The notes beneath the pieces are model-generated. The model was given only the letters and a program-made list of their open reading frames with translations. It ran no database searches and had not been told where the DNA came from. DNA of 22,898 bases from JAVKFF01 sp040226215 (GTDB lineage: Bacteria > Pseudomonadota > Alphaproteobacteria > DSM-16000 > Inquilinaceae): the NCBI GenBank assembly GCA_040226215.1, contig JAVKFF010000157.1, positions 1-22,898 of the forward strand. The letters run 5' to 3'. The position numbers were made by a program, and so were the translations under genes. This document shows positions 6,415 through 14,095 of this stretch, in pieces. How positions within the stretch are numbered: position 1 is the first letter of the stretch; each line of letters opens with the position of its first letter.

Positions 6415-7377
6415 ATGGCTGGCATATCGGGCGACGTGCTGGCGCGCATCGGCGACACACCGCTTGTCGCACTGCGTTCGCTGCCTCCCCCCGGCTGCGC
6501 GCGCATCCTGCTCAAGCTCGAGGCCGTCAATCCCACGGGCAGCATGAAGGACCGCATGGCGCTGGCCATGATCGAGGCGGCGGAGCGCGACGGGCGCCTG
6601 CCGCCGGGCGGTGCGGTCGTCGAATACACCGGCGGCAGCACCGGCGTTTCCCTCGCCCTGGTCTGCGCCGTGAAGGGCCATCCGCTCGACATCGTCACCT
6701 CCGACGCCTTCAGCCAGGAGAAGCGTCGCCACATGACGGCGCTTGGCGCCAGGCTGACCATCGTGCCGAGCCGGGGCGGCGGCATGGACGCCGCCCTCAC
6801 CCGCGCCATGATCGAGGCCGCCGGCGCCATCGCCGAACGCACCGGCGCCTTCTGGACCGACCAGCTCACCAACGCCGACCAGATCGCCGCCTATCACACG
6901 ATGGGCGAGGAGATCTGGCTGGCGTCCGGCGGCCGGATCGACGGCTTCGTGCAGGCGACCGGTACCGCCGCCTCGGTACGCGGCGTCTCGGAAGCGCTGC
7001 ATGCCCGCGATCCCGCCATCCACTGCGTCGCGGTCGAGCCTGAGGAATCCGCGGTGCTGTCGGGCCGTGCCTCGGGCACGCACCGGATCGAAGGTGTGGG
7101 CGCGGGCTTCGTCGTGCCGCTGTGGCGCGCCGACGCCGTCGATGCGGTCGCCACCGTGTCGACCGCTGACGCCATGGCCATGGCCCGCCGCCTGGCGCGC
7201 GAGGAGGGCATGTTCGCCGGCACTTCGACCGGCGCCAATCTCGTCGCCGCCCTGGAACTGGGCCATCGCCTCGGCCCCGACGCCACCGTGGTCACGGTGA
7301 TGTGCGACACCGGCATGAAATATCTGTCGACGCCGCTCTATGCCGAGACGGCCGTGGATGACCTCGTGCCCGCATGA
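6415..7377 (+). CDS. PLP-dependent cysteine synthase family protein
   Basis: This 320-residue fold-type II PLP enzyme has the opening IGDTPLVAL and the Schiff-base lysine Lys45 in NPTGSMKDR. The substrate loop is TGGSTG (residues 72-77), the serine-type motif is GTSTGAN (269-275), and the end is CDTGMKYLST, close to the DSGERYLST of cysteine synthases. The usual glycine-rich phosphate-binding loop GTGGT is replaced by TGTAAS (182-187), a notable departure. The ATG at 6415 was chosen over an in-frame ATG at 6397 because AGGGAGG lies just upstream of it. The enzyme may make or break cysteine or a related amino acid; the exact reaction cannot be read from sequence. It lies divergent to an HxlR regulator, which suggests inducible expression. 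Confidence 0.88.
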   Translation: MAGISGDVLARIGDTPLVALRSLPPPGCARILLKLEAVNPTGSMKDRMALAMIEAAERDGRLPPGGAVVEYTGGSTGVSLALVCAVKGHPLDIVTSDAFSQEKRRHMTALGARLTIVPSRGGGMDAALTRAMIEAAGAIAERTGAFWTDQLTNADQIAAYHTMGEEIWLASGGRIDGFVQATGTAASVRGVSEALHARDPAIHCVAVEPEESAVLSGRASGTHRIEGVGAGFVVPLWRADAVDAVATVSTADAMAMARRLAREEGMFAGTSTGANLVAALELGHRLGPDATVVTVMCDTGMKYLSTPLYAETAVDDLVPA

Positions 7378-7418
7378 AAAGGCCCGGCGCCGCGCCTCGT
7401 CGAGCGCCGCGCCGGGCC
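7377..7418 (-). terminator. Intrinsic terminator of bioY
   Basis: GGCCCGGCGC (7381-7390) and GCGCCGGGCC (7409-7418) form a perfect 10-bp GC stem. On the minus strand the stem is followed directly by TTTT (complement of 7377-7380). It lies 20 bases downstream of the bioY stop codon, so it is a standard intrinsic terminator for that gene. On the plus strand it begins right after the stop codon of the cysteine-synthase-like gene but has no T-run, so it would work less well in that direction. Confidence 0.8.
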
Positions 7419-7438
7419 GAACGCGTGGACCCGGATGC

Positions 7439-8017
7439 TCAGCGGCGCGTCAGACGCCAGCCGGCGGCGATCAGGGCGATGGCCAGCGCCGCCTTCAGCG
7501 CGTCTCCGATGAGGAACGGTATGAGGCCGTGCTCGATCGCCCCGGGCAGACCGATGATGGTCGCCAGCCAGGCGACGCCGAGGGCGAAGATGATCGCCTC
7601 GGCGACCAGGAAGACCACGAGCAACCAGCCGACGGAGCGGCCATAGCCGCTCTCGACCATGCGCCCGGCGACGGTCGCCGCGACGATGAAGCCGATCAGG
7701 TAGCCGAAGGTCGTGCCCGTGAAATACGCCCAGCCGGCATTGCCGTCGGAGAAGATCGGCGCGCCGACGGCCCCCAGCACCACGTAGAGCAGCATCGAGG
7801 AGAAGGCGAGCGGTGCGGTGTAGGTGCCGGCCACCAGCAGCACGGCGAAGGTCTGCATGGTCAGCGGCACCGGCCAGAACGGGATGCGCACCTGCGCGGC
7901 GACCGCCATCAAGAGGGCGCCGGCGAGGGTCAGGCCGACCGCCCGGACGAGGCGGGCCTGCTCGGTCTCGCCCCGCCAGAGATTGAGCGCCAGGGCGTTG
8001 GATGCGGGCATGGACAC
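7439..8017 (-). CDS. bioY: Biotin transporter BioY (S component)
   Basis: This is a 192-residue integral membrane protein with about six hydrophobic segments. The family hallmark is VRIPFWPVPLTMQTFAVLL around residues 43-61, followed by LLYVVLGAVGAPIF and, further on, YLIGFIVAATVAG. BioY is the substrate-binding S component that takes up biotin, alone or with ECF transporter subunits; no bioM or bioN is in the window. A GTG start at 8017 has AAGGAA nine bases upstream, whereas the in-frame ATG at 8011 is farther from it, so the GTG is preferred. The gene stands 83 bases after parC with its own terminator, and may have its own promoter. I found no BioR box or riboswitch. Confidence 0.93.
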   Translation of the reverse strand: MSMPASNALALNLWRGETEQARLVRAVGLTLAGALLMAVAAQVRIPFWPVPLTMQTFAVLLVAGTYTAPLAFSSMLLYVVLGAVGAPIFSDGNAGWAYFTGTTFGYLIGFIVAATVAGRMVESGYGRSVGWLLVVFLVAEAIIFALGVAWLATIIGLPGAIEHGLIPFLIGDALKAALAIALIAAGWRLTRR

Positions 8018-8100
8018 GGGTCTCGGTTCCTTGTTCTCGGGTGGATCGCGTCAGGTTCGGGCGGCGACTTTAGCGCCGTGCGGGGAAGCGGAAAAGGCCC

Positions 8101-10308
8101 TCACTCGATCCGGTTGGCGCGCGGGAAGCCCTTCTGCACCAGCCGGCCGGCGGCGGCGCGCTTGCCCAGATAGGCCATGAGGTCGGCCATGGAGAAGGTC
8201 CGCCGGCCCCAGGCGAGACCGGCGAGTGCGTCGAAGGTCACCACATCCGCCATGCCGCCGTCGCGGTAGCGCTGCAGCATCACGCCCTTTCCGCGGCTCA
8301 TCTCCGGCAACTCCTCGATCGGAAAGACAAGCAGCTTGCGGTTGTGCCCCAGCACGGCGACGTGGTCGCCGGCAACCGGCCGTGCCACGGCCGCCTCGAC
8401 AGCTCCCGAAACGTTCAGCACCTGCTTGCCGGCGCGGGTTTGCGCCACCACCTCGTCCTCCGGCACGATGAAGCCGCGGCCGTCGTCGGAGGCCACCAGC
8501 AGCCTGCCGCCGGGCTTGTGGACCCTGAGCGCCACCACATCGGCGTCATTGGGCAGGTCGATCATCATGCGCAAGGGCTCGCCGAAGCCGCGGCCCCGGG
8601 GCAGCTTGTCTGCCAGGAGCGCGTAGAGGCGGCCATTGGTGGCGAAGACCAGGATCTTGTCCGGGGTCTCCGCATGCAGGGCATAGCGACCGCTGTCGCC
8701 CTCCTTGTGGCGCACCTCCTGAGCCAGATCCTGGTGTCCCTTGACCGCACGGATCCAGCCCTTCTGCGAAAGGTAGACCGTCACCGGCTCACGCTCGATG
8801 ATCGATTCCAGCGGCACCACGGACGCCGAGGCGGCCTCCCCGATTACCGTGCGGCGGCGGCCGAGCGACGTGTCCGGCCCCACCAGGTCGCGTGTCTTAC
8901 CGACCTCGGCCTTCAGCGTCGCCCAGCGCCGGTCCTCGTCGCCGAGGAGGTCGGTCAGGTCGTCGCGCTCGGCCGTCAGGCCGTCATGCTCCTTCCTGAT
9001 CTCGATCTCCTCGAGCTTGCGCAGAGCGCGCAGGCGCATGTTCAGAACCGCCTCGACCTGGTTGTCGGTCAGGCCGAAGCGGTCGACCATCACCTGCTTG
9101 GGCTCGTCCTCCTCGCGGATGATGCGGATCACCTCGTCGAGATTGAGATAGGCGACGAGATAGCCCTCCAGCACCTCGAGCCGCTGCTCGATCCGGGCCA
9201 GCCGGAAGCGGCTGCGGCGTATCAGCACCTCGTGCCGGTGGTCGAGGAAGGCCCGCAGCGCCTGCTTCAGGCTCATCACCTTGGGCACCTGACCGCCGTC
9301 GAGCACGTTCAGGTTGAGCGGGATCCGGCTCTCCAGGTCGCTGAGGCGGAACAGGTGCTCCATCAGCTGATCGGCGTCCACATTGCGGCTCTTGGGCACC
9401 AGCACCAGGCGCACGTCCTCCGCCGACTCGTCGCGGATATCCTCCAGCACGGGCAGCTTGCGGCCATTGATCAGGTCGGCGATCTTCTCCACCAGGCGCG
9501 CCTTGGGCACCTGGTAGGGGATTTCCGTCACCACGATCTGGTACTGCCCCTGGGGCAGTTTCTCCACCGCCCAGCGGGCGCGCACGCGAAAGCCGCCGCG
9601 GCCGGTGGCATAGGCCTCGGCGATCGCCTGCGGTGTCTCCACCAGGATGCCCCCGGTCGGAAAGTCGGGTCCCTTCACGAAGTCCAGCAGGGACGCGCCG
9701 TCGGCATCCGGCCGGTCGATCAGGTGTACCAGCGCGTCGCACAGCTCGGCGGCATTGTGCGGCGGGATCGACGTCGCCATGCCGACCGCGATGCCCTGGG
9801 CGCCGTTGGCCAGCAGGTTGGGGAAGTTGGCGGGCAGGACCAGCGGCTCCCGTCCCTCCTCGTCATAGGTCGCCTTGAAGTCGACGGAGTCCTCGTCGAT
9901 GCCTTCCAGCAACAGCTCGGCGATCGCCGTCAGCCGTGCCTCGGTGTAGCGCATCGCCGCGGCGCTATCGCCGTCGATATTGCCGAAATTGCCCTGCCCG
10001 TCGACCAGCGGGTAGCGCTGGGCGAAGTCCTGGGCCAGGCGCACCAGGGCGTCGTAGACCGACTGTTCGCCATGCGGATGATACTGGCCGATCACGTCGC
10101 CGATCACGCGCGCCGACTTCTTCGGTGCCTGGTTGGGCGACAGCTTGAGCTGGCGCATGGCGTAGAGCACGCGCCGGTGCACCGGCTTCAGCCCGTCGCG
10201 CACATCGGGCAGCGAGCGGGAGACGATGGTCGACAGGGCGTAGGAGAGGTAGCGCTCGCTGAGCGCCCTGGTCAGCGGGACGGAGATCACGTTTGCGGTG
10301 TCGGACAT
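8101..10308 (-). CDS. parC: DNA topoisomerase IV subunit A
   Basis: This 735-residue protein cuts and rejoins DNA as the A subunit of topoisomerase IV and decatenates daughter chromosomes. The N-terminal winged-helix/tower core begins YLSYALSTIVSRSLPDVRDGLKPVHRRVLYAM. The active-site Tyr is Tyr121 in AAMRYTEARLT. The quinolone-determining stretch is HPHGEQSVYDALV: Gln82 stands where E. coli ParC has Ser80, Glu81 where it has Asp79, and Asp86 where it has Glu84. The C-terminal third carries degenerate beta-pinwheel repeats (residues ~500-735). The lack of a GyrA box and the shorter length distinguish it from GyrA. It follows recO by 18 bases and is the last gene of the rpoZ-to-parC series. Confidence 0.96.
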   Translation of the reverse strand: MSDTANVISVPLTRALSERYLSYALSTIVSRSLPDVRDGLKPVHRRVLYAMRQLKLSPNQAPKKSARVIGDVIGQYHPHGEQSVYDALVRLAQDFAQRYPLVDGQGNFGNIDGDSAAAMRYTEARLTAIAELLLEGIDEDSVDFKATYDEEGREPLVLPANFPNLLANGAQGIAVGMATSIPPHNAAELCDALVHLIDRPDADGASLLDFVKGPDFPTGGILVETPQAIAEAYATGRGGFRVRARWAVEKLPQGQYQIVVTEIPYQVPKARLVEKIADLINGRKLPVLEDIRDESAEDVRLVLVPKSRNVDADQLMEHLFRLSDLESRIPLNLNVLDGGQVPKVMSLKQALRAFLDHRHEVLIRRSRFRLARIEQRLEVLEGYLVAYLNLDEVIRIIREEDEPKQVMVDRFGLTDNQVEAVLNMRLRALRKLEEIEIRKEHDGLTAERDDLTDLLGDEDRRWATLKAEVGKTRDLVGPDTSLGRRRTVIGEAASASVVPLESIIEREPVTVYLSQKGWIRAVKGHQDLAQEVRHKEGDSGRYALHAETPDKILVFATNGRLYALLADKLPRGRGFGEPLRMMIDLPNDADVVALRVHKPGGRLLVASDDGRGFIVPEDEVVAQTRAGKQVLNVSGAVEAAVARPVAGDHVAVLGHNRKLLVFPIEELPEMSRGKGVMLQRYRDGGMADVVTFDALAGLAWGRRTFSMADLMAYLGKRAAAGRLVQKGFPRANRIE

Positions 10309-10326
10309 GCCTCGTGACTTACCAGA

Positions 10327-11040
10327 TCATGCGTGTCGGCGGCGATAGAGCTCAACATATCGCGTTCGCGCGGGCGGTACAGGCAAATTCGACTGGCCGA
10401 ACAGATTCCGCTCAATGAAGTGACCGGTGAGGTCCAGCCCGGCGATGACGCTGGCCGCATCCGCCTCGCCGGCACCGATCATGAAGCCCGGCAGCGGCAG
10501 CAGCCGGTCGCGATAGGGCTCGCCCGCGGACAGGCTGACGGCGCGGCCGCTGCGGGGGCTGACGAAGGCGAGCTGGTCGTTGCCGCCGGTCGCCGCGCAC
10601 CGCGTCAGGTCGAGCCCGAAGCCGAGCGCCCGCAGCAGCCCGGCCTCCCACTGCACATAGGCCGCGTCCCAGAACTCGCCCGCCAGCAGGTCGAGCAGCG
10701 CGTCGAGCCCGTCGTGCACGGGCCCATTGGCCACCCTCTCCGGCAGCGCCGTGCCGACCAGCGCGCAGGCCGACGCCAGCGCGCCCAGCCTGAGCGCGTC
10801 GTCCATCAGCACTGCGCCCGGAAACCCCGACGGCTCCAGCGTGAAGGTACCGAGATGGTCGGCCAGCCTGGCCCGCCAGCTCGCCGACACCCTGGTGCCG
10901 GGCTGCAGTTGGGCGCGGATACGCTGGCCGCGCACCAGGCCGGCATGCCGCCCCTGCTCGCGGGTCATCAGGTTGACGATGGTGCCGGTCTCGCCGAACG
11001 GCTTCAGGCCGAGGACGATGCCCGTGTCGCGCCATTCCAT
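10327..11040 (-). CDS. recO: DNA repair protein RecO
   Basis: This 237-residue protein starts MEWRDTGIVLGLKPFGETG, the RecO N-terminal OB-fold, continuing through LMTREQGRHAGLVRG. An alpha-helical C-terminal half follows, with YVQWEAGLLRALGFGLDLTRCA and the typical late segments SGRAVS and FIERNLFG. RecO helps RecR load RecA onto SSB-coated single-stranded DNA during gap repair. The usual length is about 230-250 residues. It lies 22 bases downstream of era and 18 upstream of parC. The era-recO adjacency is widespread in proteobacteria and supports the call. Confidence 0.95.
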   Translation of the reverse strand: MEWRDTGIVLGLKPFGETGTIVNLMTREQGRHAGLVRGQRIRAQLQPGTRVSASWRARLADHLGTFTLEPSGFPGAVLMDDALRLGALASACALVGTALPERVANGPVHDGLDALLDLLAGEFWDAAYVQWEAGLLRALGFGLDLTRCAATGGNDQLAFVSPRSGRAVSLSAGEPYRDRLLPLPGFMIGAGEADAASVIAGLDLTGHFIERNLFGQSNLPVPPARTRYVELYRRRHA

Positions 11041-11062
11041 TGGGTTGGCCGCCGCCTTCGGC

Positions 11063-11980
11063 TCACACGTTGAAGTCCAGTCCCCAGTCCCGGTAGCGGT
11101 CGGGGTCGTCCGTCCAGCGCTCGCGCACCTTGACGAACAGGGAGAGATGGACCGTCGTCTCCAGAATGTCCATCAGCTCGCGGCGCGCCTCGCTGCCGAT
11201 GCGCTTGATCATGCGCCCGCCCGCACCCAGCACCATGCCCTTCTGGCTCTCGCGCTCGACATAGATGACCTGGGCGATGCGGACGCTGCCATTTTCCTGT
11301 TCCTCCCAGGCTTCGGTCTCCACCGCGATCGAGTAGGGCAGCTCCTCGTGCAGGTGCAGGAACAGCTTCTCGCGGGTGATCTCCGCCGCCATCAGGCGCA
11401 TCGGCATGTCGGAGATCTGGTCCTCCGGGAACAGCCAGGGGCTTTCCGGCAGCGCCGACGCCAGGAAACGGCGCAGATCGCCGACGCCGTCGCCCGTCAG
11501 TGCCGAGACCATGAAGACGTCGCCGAACACGCCGCTCTCGTGCAGGCCCTCCGCCAGCTTCAGCAGCCGCGGCCGGTCGACCGCGTCGATCTTGTTGAGG
11601 ATCAGCACCGCCTTGCGGTCATCGGCTCGCAGGCGCTCGACGATCATCCCGGTCTCCCCGGCAACCGACCGGCGGCTCGCATCCACCAGAACGCACACGA
11701 GATCGGCGTCGTCCGCGCCCAACCAGGCCGCCTGGACCATGGCCCGTTCCAGCCGCCGCTTGGGCTGGAAGATGCCCGGTGTATCGACGAAGACGATCTG
11801 CGTCGCCCCCTCGATGACGATGCCCAGCACGCGGGTGCGCGTGGTCTGCACCTTGGGCGTGACGATGGCGACCTTGGTGCCGACCAGCTGGTTCAGCAAT
11901 GTCGACTTGCCGGCGTTGGGCGCCCCAACCAGGGCAACGAAACCGGCGCGCGTCCGTAGCTCCTGCTCGGCGCCGCTCAT
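11063..11980 (-). CDS. era: GTPase Era
   Basis: This 305-residue GTPase binds the 3' end of 16S rRNA during 30S subunit assembly. The G1 motif is GAPNAGKS (residues 19-26), G2 lies in KVQTTRTR, G3 is DTPG (66-69) and G4 is NKID (129-132). The C-terminal KH domain contains ERESQKGMVLGAGGRMIKRIG and ends with the family hallmark WTDDPDRYRDWGLDF. The ATG overlaps the rnc stop codon in an ATGA, so its translation is probably coupled to rnc. The protein length and all motifs are normal. Confidence 0.97.
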   Translation of the reverse strand: MSGAEQELRTRAGFVALVGAPNAGKSTLLNQLVGTKVAIVTPKVQTTRTRVLGIVIEGATQIVFVDTPGIFQPKRRLERAMVQAAWLGADDADLVCVLVDASRRSVAGETGMIVERLRADDRKAVLILNKIDAVDRPRLLKLAEGLHESGVFGDVFMVSALTGDGVGDLRRFLASALPESPWLFPEDQISDMPMRLMAAEITREKLFLHLHEELPYSIAVETEAWEEQENGSVRIAQVIYVERESQKGMVLGAGGRMIKRIGSEARRELMDILETTVHLSLFVKVRERWTDDPDRYRDWGLDFNV

Positions 11981-12687
11981 GATACCGCTCCGCCGTCGAG
12001 CGCTTCCAGCAGCCGGCGCGCCGCCATGCGTTCCGCCTCGCGCTTGGACGCGCCCTCGGCTTCCGCGCTGCCGGACTGCGCGACCGAGACACGGATGCGG
12101 AAAACAGGCGCGTGGTCGGGTCCGCTGCGTTCGAGGGTTTCATAGACCGGCAGCGGCAGCGCCCGGCCCTGCGCCCATTCCTGCAGCGCCGTCTTGGGCT
12201 CGCGTGGCGGCTCGCGGTGATGGGCCACCTGCGGATCCCAGGCGGAGCGGATGAACCGCGCCGCGGCCTCCAGGCCGCCATCGCGGTAGAGCGCGCCGAT
12301 CACCGCCTCGCAGGCATCGGCCAGCACGCTGTCCTTGTCGCGCCCCCCGGCCCCCTCCTCGCCCGGAGTCAGCCGGATGTGGGCGCCCAGATCGATCTGC
12401 CGCGCCACCGCCGCGCAGGCCTCGCCCCGCACCAGTGCGGCGAAGCGCTTGGCGATCTTGCCCTCGCTCTCGCCGGGGAAGCGCTCCAGCAGCCAGTCCG
12501 CCATCACCAGGCCCAGCACGCGGTCGCCGAGGAATTCCAGGCGCTGATAGCTGGGCGCGCCGCCACCCGGCCGGTCGCCGGACAGGCTGGCATGGCTCAG
12601 CGCTTCATGCAGCAAGGCCGGGTCGGCGAAGCGATGGCCCAGCCGGTCCTCCAGATCGAGCCGCCCGCCGGGTTCAGTGGACGCCAT
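11977..12687 (-). CDS. rnc: Ribonuclease III
   Basis: This 236-residue endonuclease cleaves double-stranded RNA and matures rRNA. The signature QRLEFLGDRVLG starts at residue 48. Asp55 and Glu127 occupy the positions of E. coli Asp45 and Glu117, with Asp124 equivalent to Asp114. The double-stranded RNA-binding domain follows from about residue 160 (KTALQEWAQGRALPLPVYE) to the C-terminus. The ATG at 12687 was chosen because the protein begins properly there; upstream in-frame codons lie within lepB and read as unrelated sequence. It overlaps the end of lepB by 14 bases and its stop overlaps the era start. Confidence 0.95.
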   Translation of the reverse strand: MASTEPGGRLDLEDRLGHRFADPALLHEALSHASLSGDRPGGGAPSYQRLEFLGDRVLGLVMADWLLERFPGESEGKIAKRFAALVRGEACAAVARQIDLGAHIRLTPGEEGAGGRDKDSVLADACEAVIGALYRDGGLEAAARFIRSAWDPQVAHHREPPREPKTALQEWAQGRALPLPVYETLERSGPDHAPVFRIRVSVAQSGSAEAEGASKREAERMAARRLLEALDGGAVS

Positions 12688-13528
12688 CGAAAATGCGCTC
12701 GAAACGCAGCGCCTCGGGCCAGCGCCAGACCTCGAAGAAGCTCGCGTCCTCGATGGAGAACCAGATGACATCGGCCCGGCCGACGAGGTTCTGATAGGGC
12801 ACGAAGCCGACCGGTACCTGTTCCGGATGCTGCCAGGCCGCGCCGGCCGCATCGCCGCAGGCGCCGATCTCGCCATCGCCGTTCAGGTTGTCGCGCGTCC
12901 AGCCGAAGCGGCTGTCCTGGCTCTGGTCGCGGTTGTCGCCCATGAAGAAGTAGTGCCCCTGCGGCACGCAGAAGACGGGCGTGTTGTCCAGACCGGAGCC
13001 ATCGGACACTTCGCGGATCAGGTGACGCGTTCCGTCCGGCATCGTCTCGACGAACAGCCGGCCGGTCATCTCCTGATAGCCTTCGCCGCCAAGCTCGGCG
13101 ACATCCGCCTCCGTCGCCTCGGTCCGCACCACGACCTCGCCGTTGATGTAAAGCCGGCCCTCGCGCATCTGGATGCGGTCGCCGGGCAGGCCGATCAGGC
13201 GTTTGATATAGGGATCGCCGAAGGGGTCGGAAGGCACCTGGAAGACGATGACGTCACCGCGCTCGGGCTCGCCGTCGAAGAAGCGGCCGTCGAACGGCGG
13301 TTGCGCGGCGGGGAAGGAGAAGCGGCTGTACCCGTAGGAGAACTTCGAGATCAGCAGGTAGTCGCCGATCAGCAGCGTCGGCACCATCGATCCCGAGGGA
13401 ATGTGGAAAGGTTCATAGAGGAAGGTTCGGATGCCCAGGGCGATCAGCACCGCGATGATGATCGTCTTGATCGTGCCCCACCAGCCGCCGGAGCTCTTCT
13501 GCTGTTGCCGGAATGCCTTGCGTGCCAT
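12674..13528 (-). CDS. lepB: Signal peptidase I
   Basis: This 284-residue inner-membrane serine protease removes signal peptides. One N-terminal membrane segment (TIIIAVLIALGIRTFL, about 22-37) leads into PSGSMVPTL with nucleophile Ser47. The general base is Lys109 in YIKRLIGLPGD. The last conserved box, GHYFFMGDNRDQSQDSR, is intact. The catalytic domain faces the periplasm. A 106-base gap separates it from acpS, and no clear Shine-Dalgarno sequence precedes the ATG, unlike most genes around it. The 3' end overlaps rnc by 14 bases, as expected for the conserved lepB-rnc-era series. Confidence 0.96.
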   Translation of the reverse strand: MARKAFRQQQKSSGGWWGTIKTIIIAVLIALGIRTFLYEPFHIPSGSMVPTLLIGDYLLISKFSYGYSRFSFPAAQPPFDGRFFDGEPERGDVIVFQVPSDPFGDPYIKRLIGLPGDRIQMREGRLYINGEVVVRTEATEADVAELGGEGYQEMTGRLFVETMPDGTRHLIREVSDGSGLDNTPVFCVPQGHYFFMGDNRDQSQDSRFGWTRDNLNGDGEIGACGDAAGAAWQHPEQVPVGFVPYQNLVGRADVIWFSIEDASFFEVWRWPEALRFERIFDGVH

Positions 13529-13634
13529 GTAGCGTTCTGTGTCCGTGCTGGAGCCTTGTGAATCGGCAGCGCCGCCGCCCGCCGGGCGGGGCGCGTCGGG
13601 GCCGAGGGGTGTATCTGTGGCTATGGTGTCTAAA

Positions 13635-14072
13635 TCAAGCCCTTGCGTGGCCTGACGTCGCGGATGTGATCTCGGCCGCGGGCAGCGCGGAGATGATCAC
13701 GATCGCCTGGGCTTGGGGAAAGTCGTCGGTGATGGTGAGGTGGATGTGCGCCGACATGCCCGGCGGCGTCAGCGCCTGCAGCCGGGCCAGTGCCTGGCCG
13801 GTCAGTTTCATGACAGGCTGGCCGGTGGGCAGGTTGACGACGCCCATCTCGCGCCAGTTGACGCCCATGCGGATGCCCGTGCCGAGCGCCTTTGAGCAGG
13901 CCTCCTTGGCCGCGAAGCGCTTGGCGTAGCTCGCGGCGCGTTGCGCCCGGCGGTCGGACTTGGCGCGCTCGACCTCGGTGAACACCCGGTTGACGAAACG
14001 ATCGCCGAAGCGCTCCAGCGACCGTTCGATGCGCCGGATGTCGATGATGTCCGTGCCGATGCCGATGATCAT
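13635..14072 (-). CDS. acpS: Holo-[acyl-carrier-protein] synthase
   Basis: This 145-residue enzyme transfers 4'-phosphopantetheine from coenzyme A to acyl carrier protein and so activates fatty acid synthesis. The start MIIGIGTDIIDIRRI contains the Mg-binding Asp8, and FAAKEACSKALGTG contains Glu57. The end, from ITDDFPQAQAIVIIS, is typical, with a short extra tail. The ATG at 14072 follows a good GGAGGAG ribosome binding site. Its upstream neighbour is rsh only 23 bases away; pdxJ, which usually precedes acpS in alphaproteobacteria and many other proteobacteria, is absent here. Confidence 0.96.
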   Translation of the reverse strand: MIIGIGTDIIDIRRIERSLERFGDRFVNRVFTEVERAKSDRRAQRAASYAKRFAAKEACSKALGTGIRMGVNWREMGVVNLPTGQPVMKLTGQALARLQALTPPGMSAHIHLTITDDFPQAQAIVIISALPAAEITSATSGHARA

Positions 14073-14095
14073 GGGGCCGCTCCTCCGGTCCCGGA

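Noticed and set aside
5917..7266. Single 449-residue minus-strand protein extending HxlR across the cysteine-synthase-like gene
   Set aside because: The HxlR domain begins at the ATG at 6300 with its own ribosome binding site; the extension is antisense to a clear PLP enzyme.
8344..10317. Long open frame (657 codons) on the plus strand opposite parC
   Set aside because: parC on the minus strand is unmistakable. The opposite frame is open because of the GC-rich codon pattern, and its protein is rich in His, Gln, Arg and Val with no family motifs.
13575..13589. GC palindrome in the acpS-lepB gap as a terminator
   Set aside because: CCGCCCG and CGGGCGG are separated by one base, so a normal loop leaves only a short stem, and no T-run follows on the minus strand.
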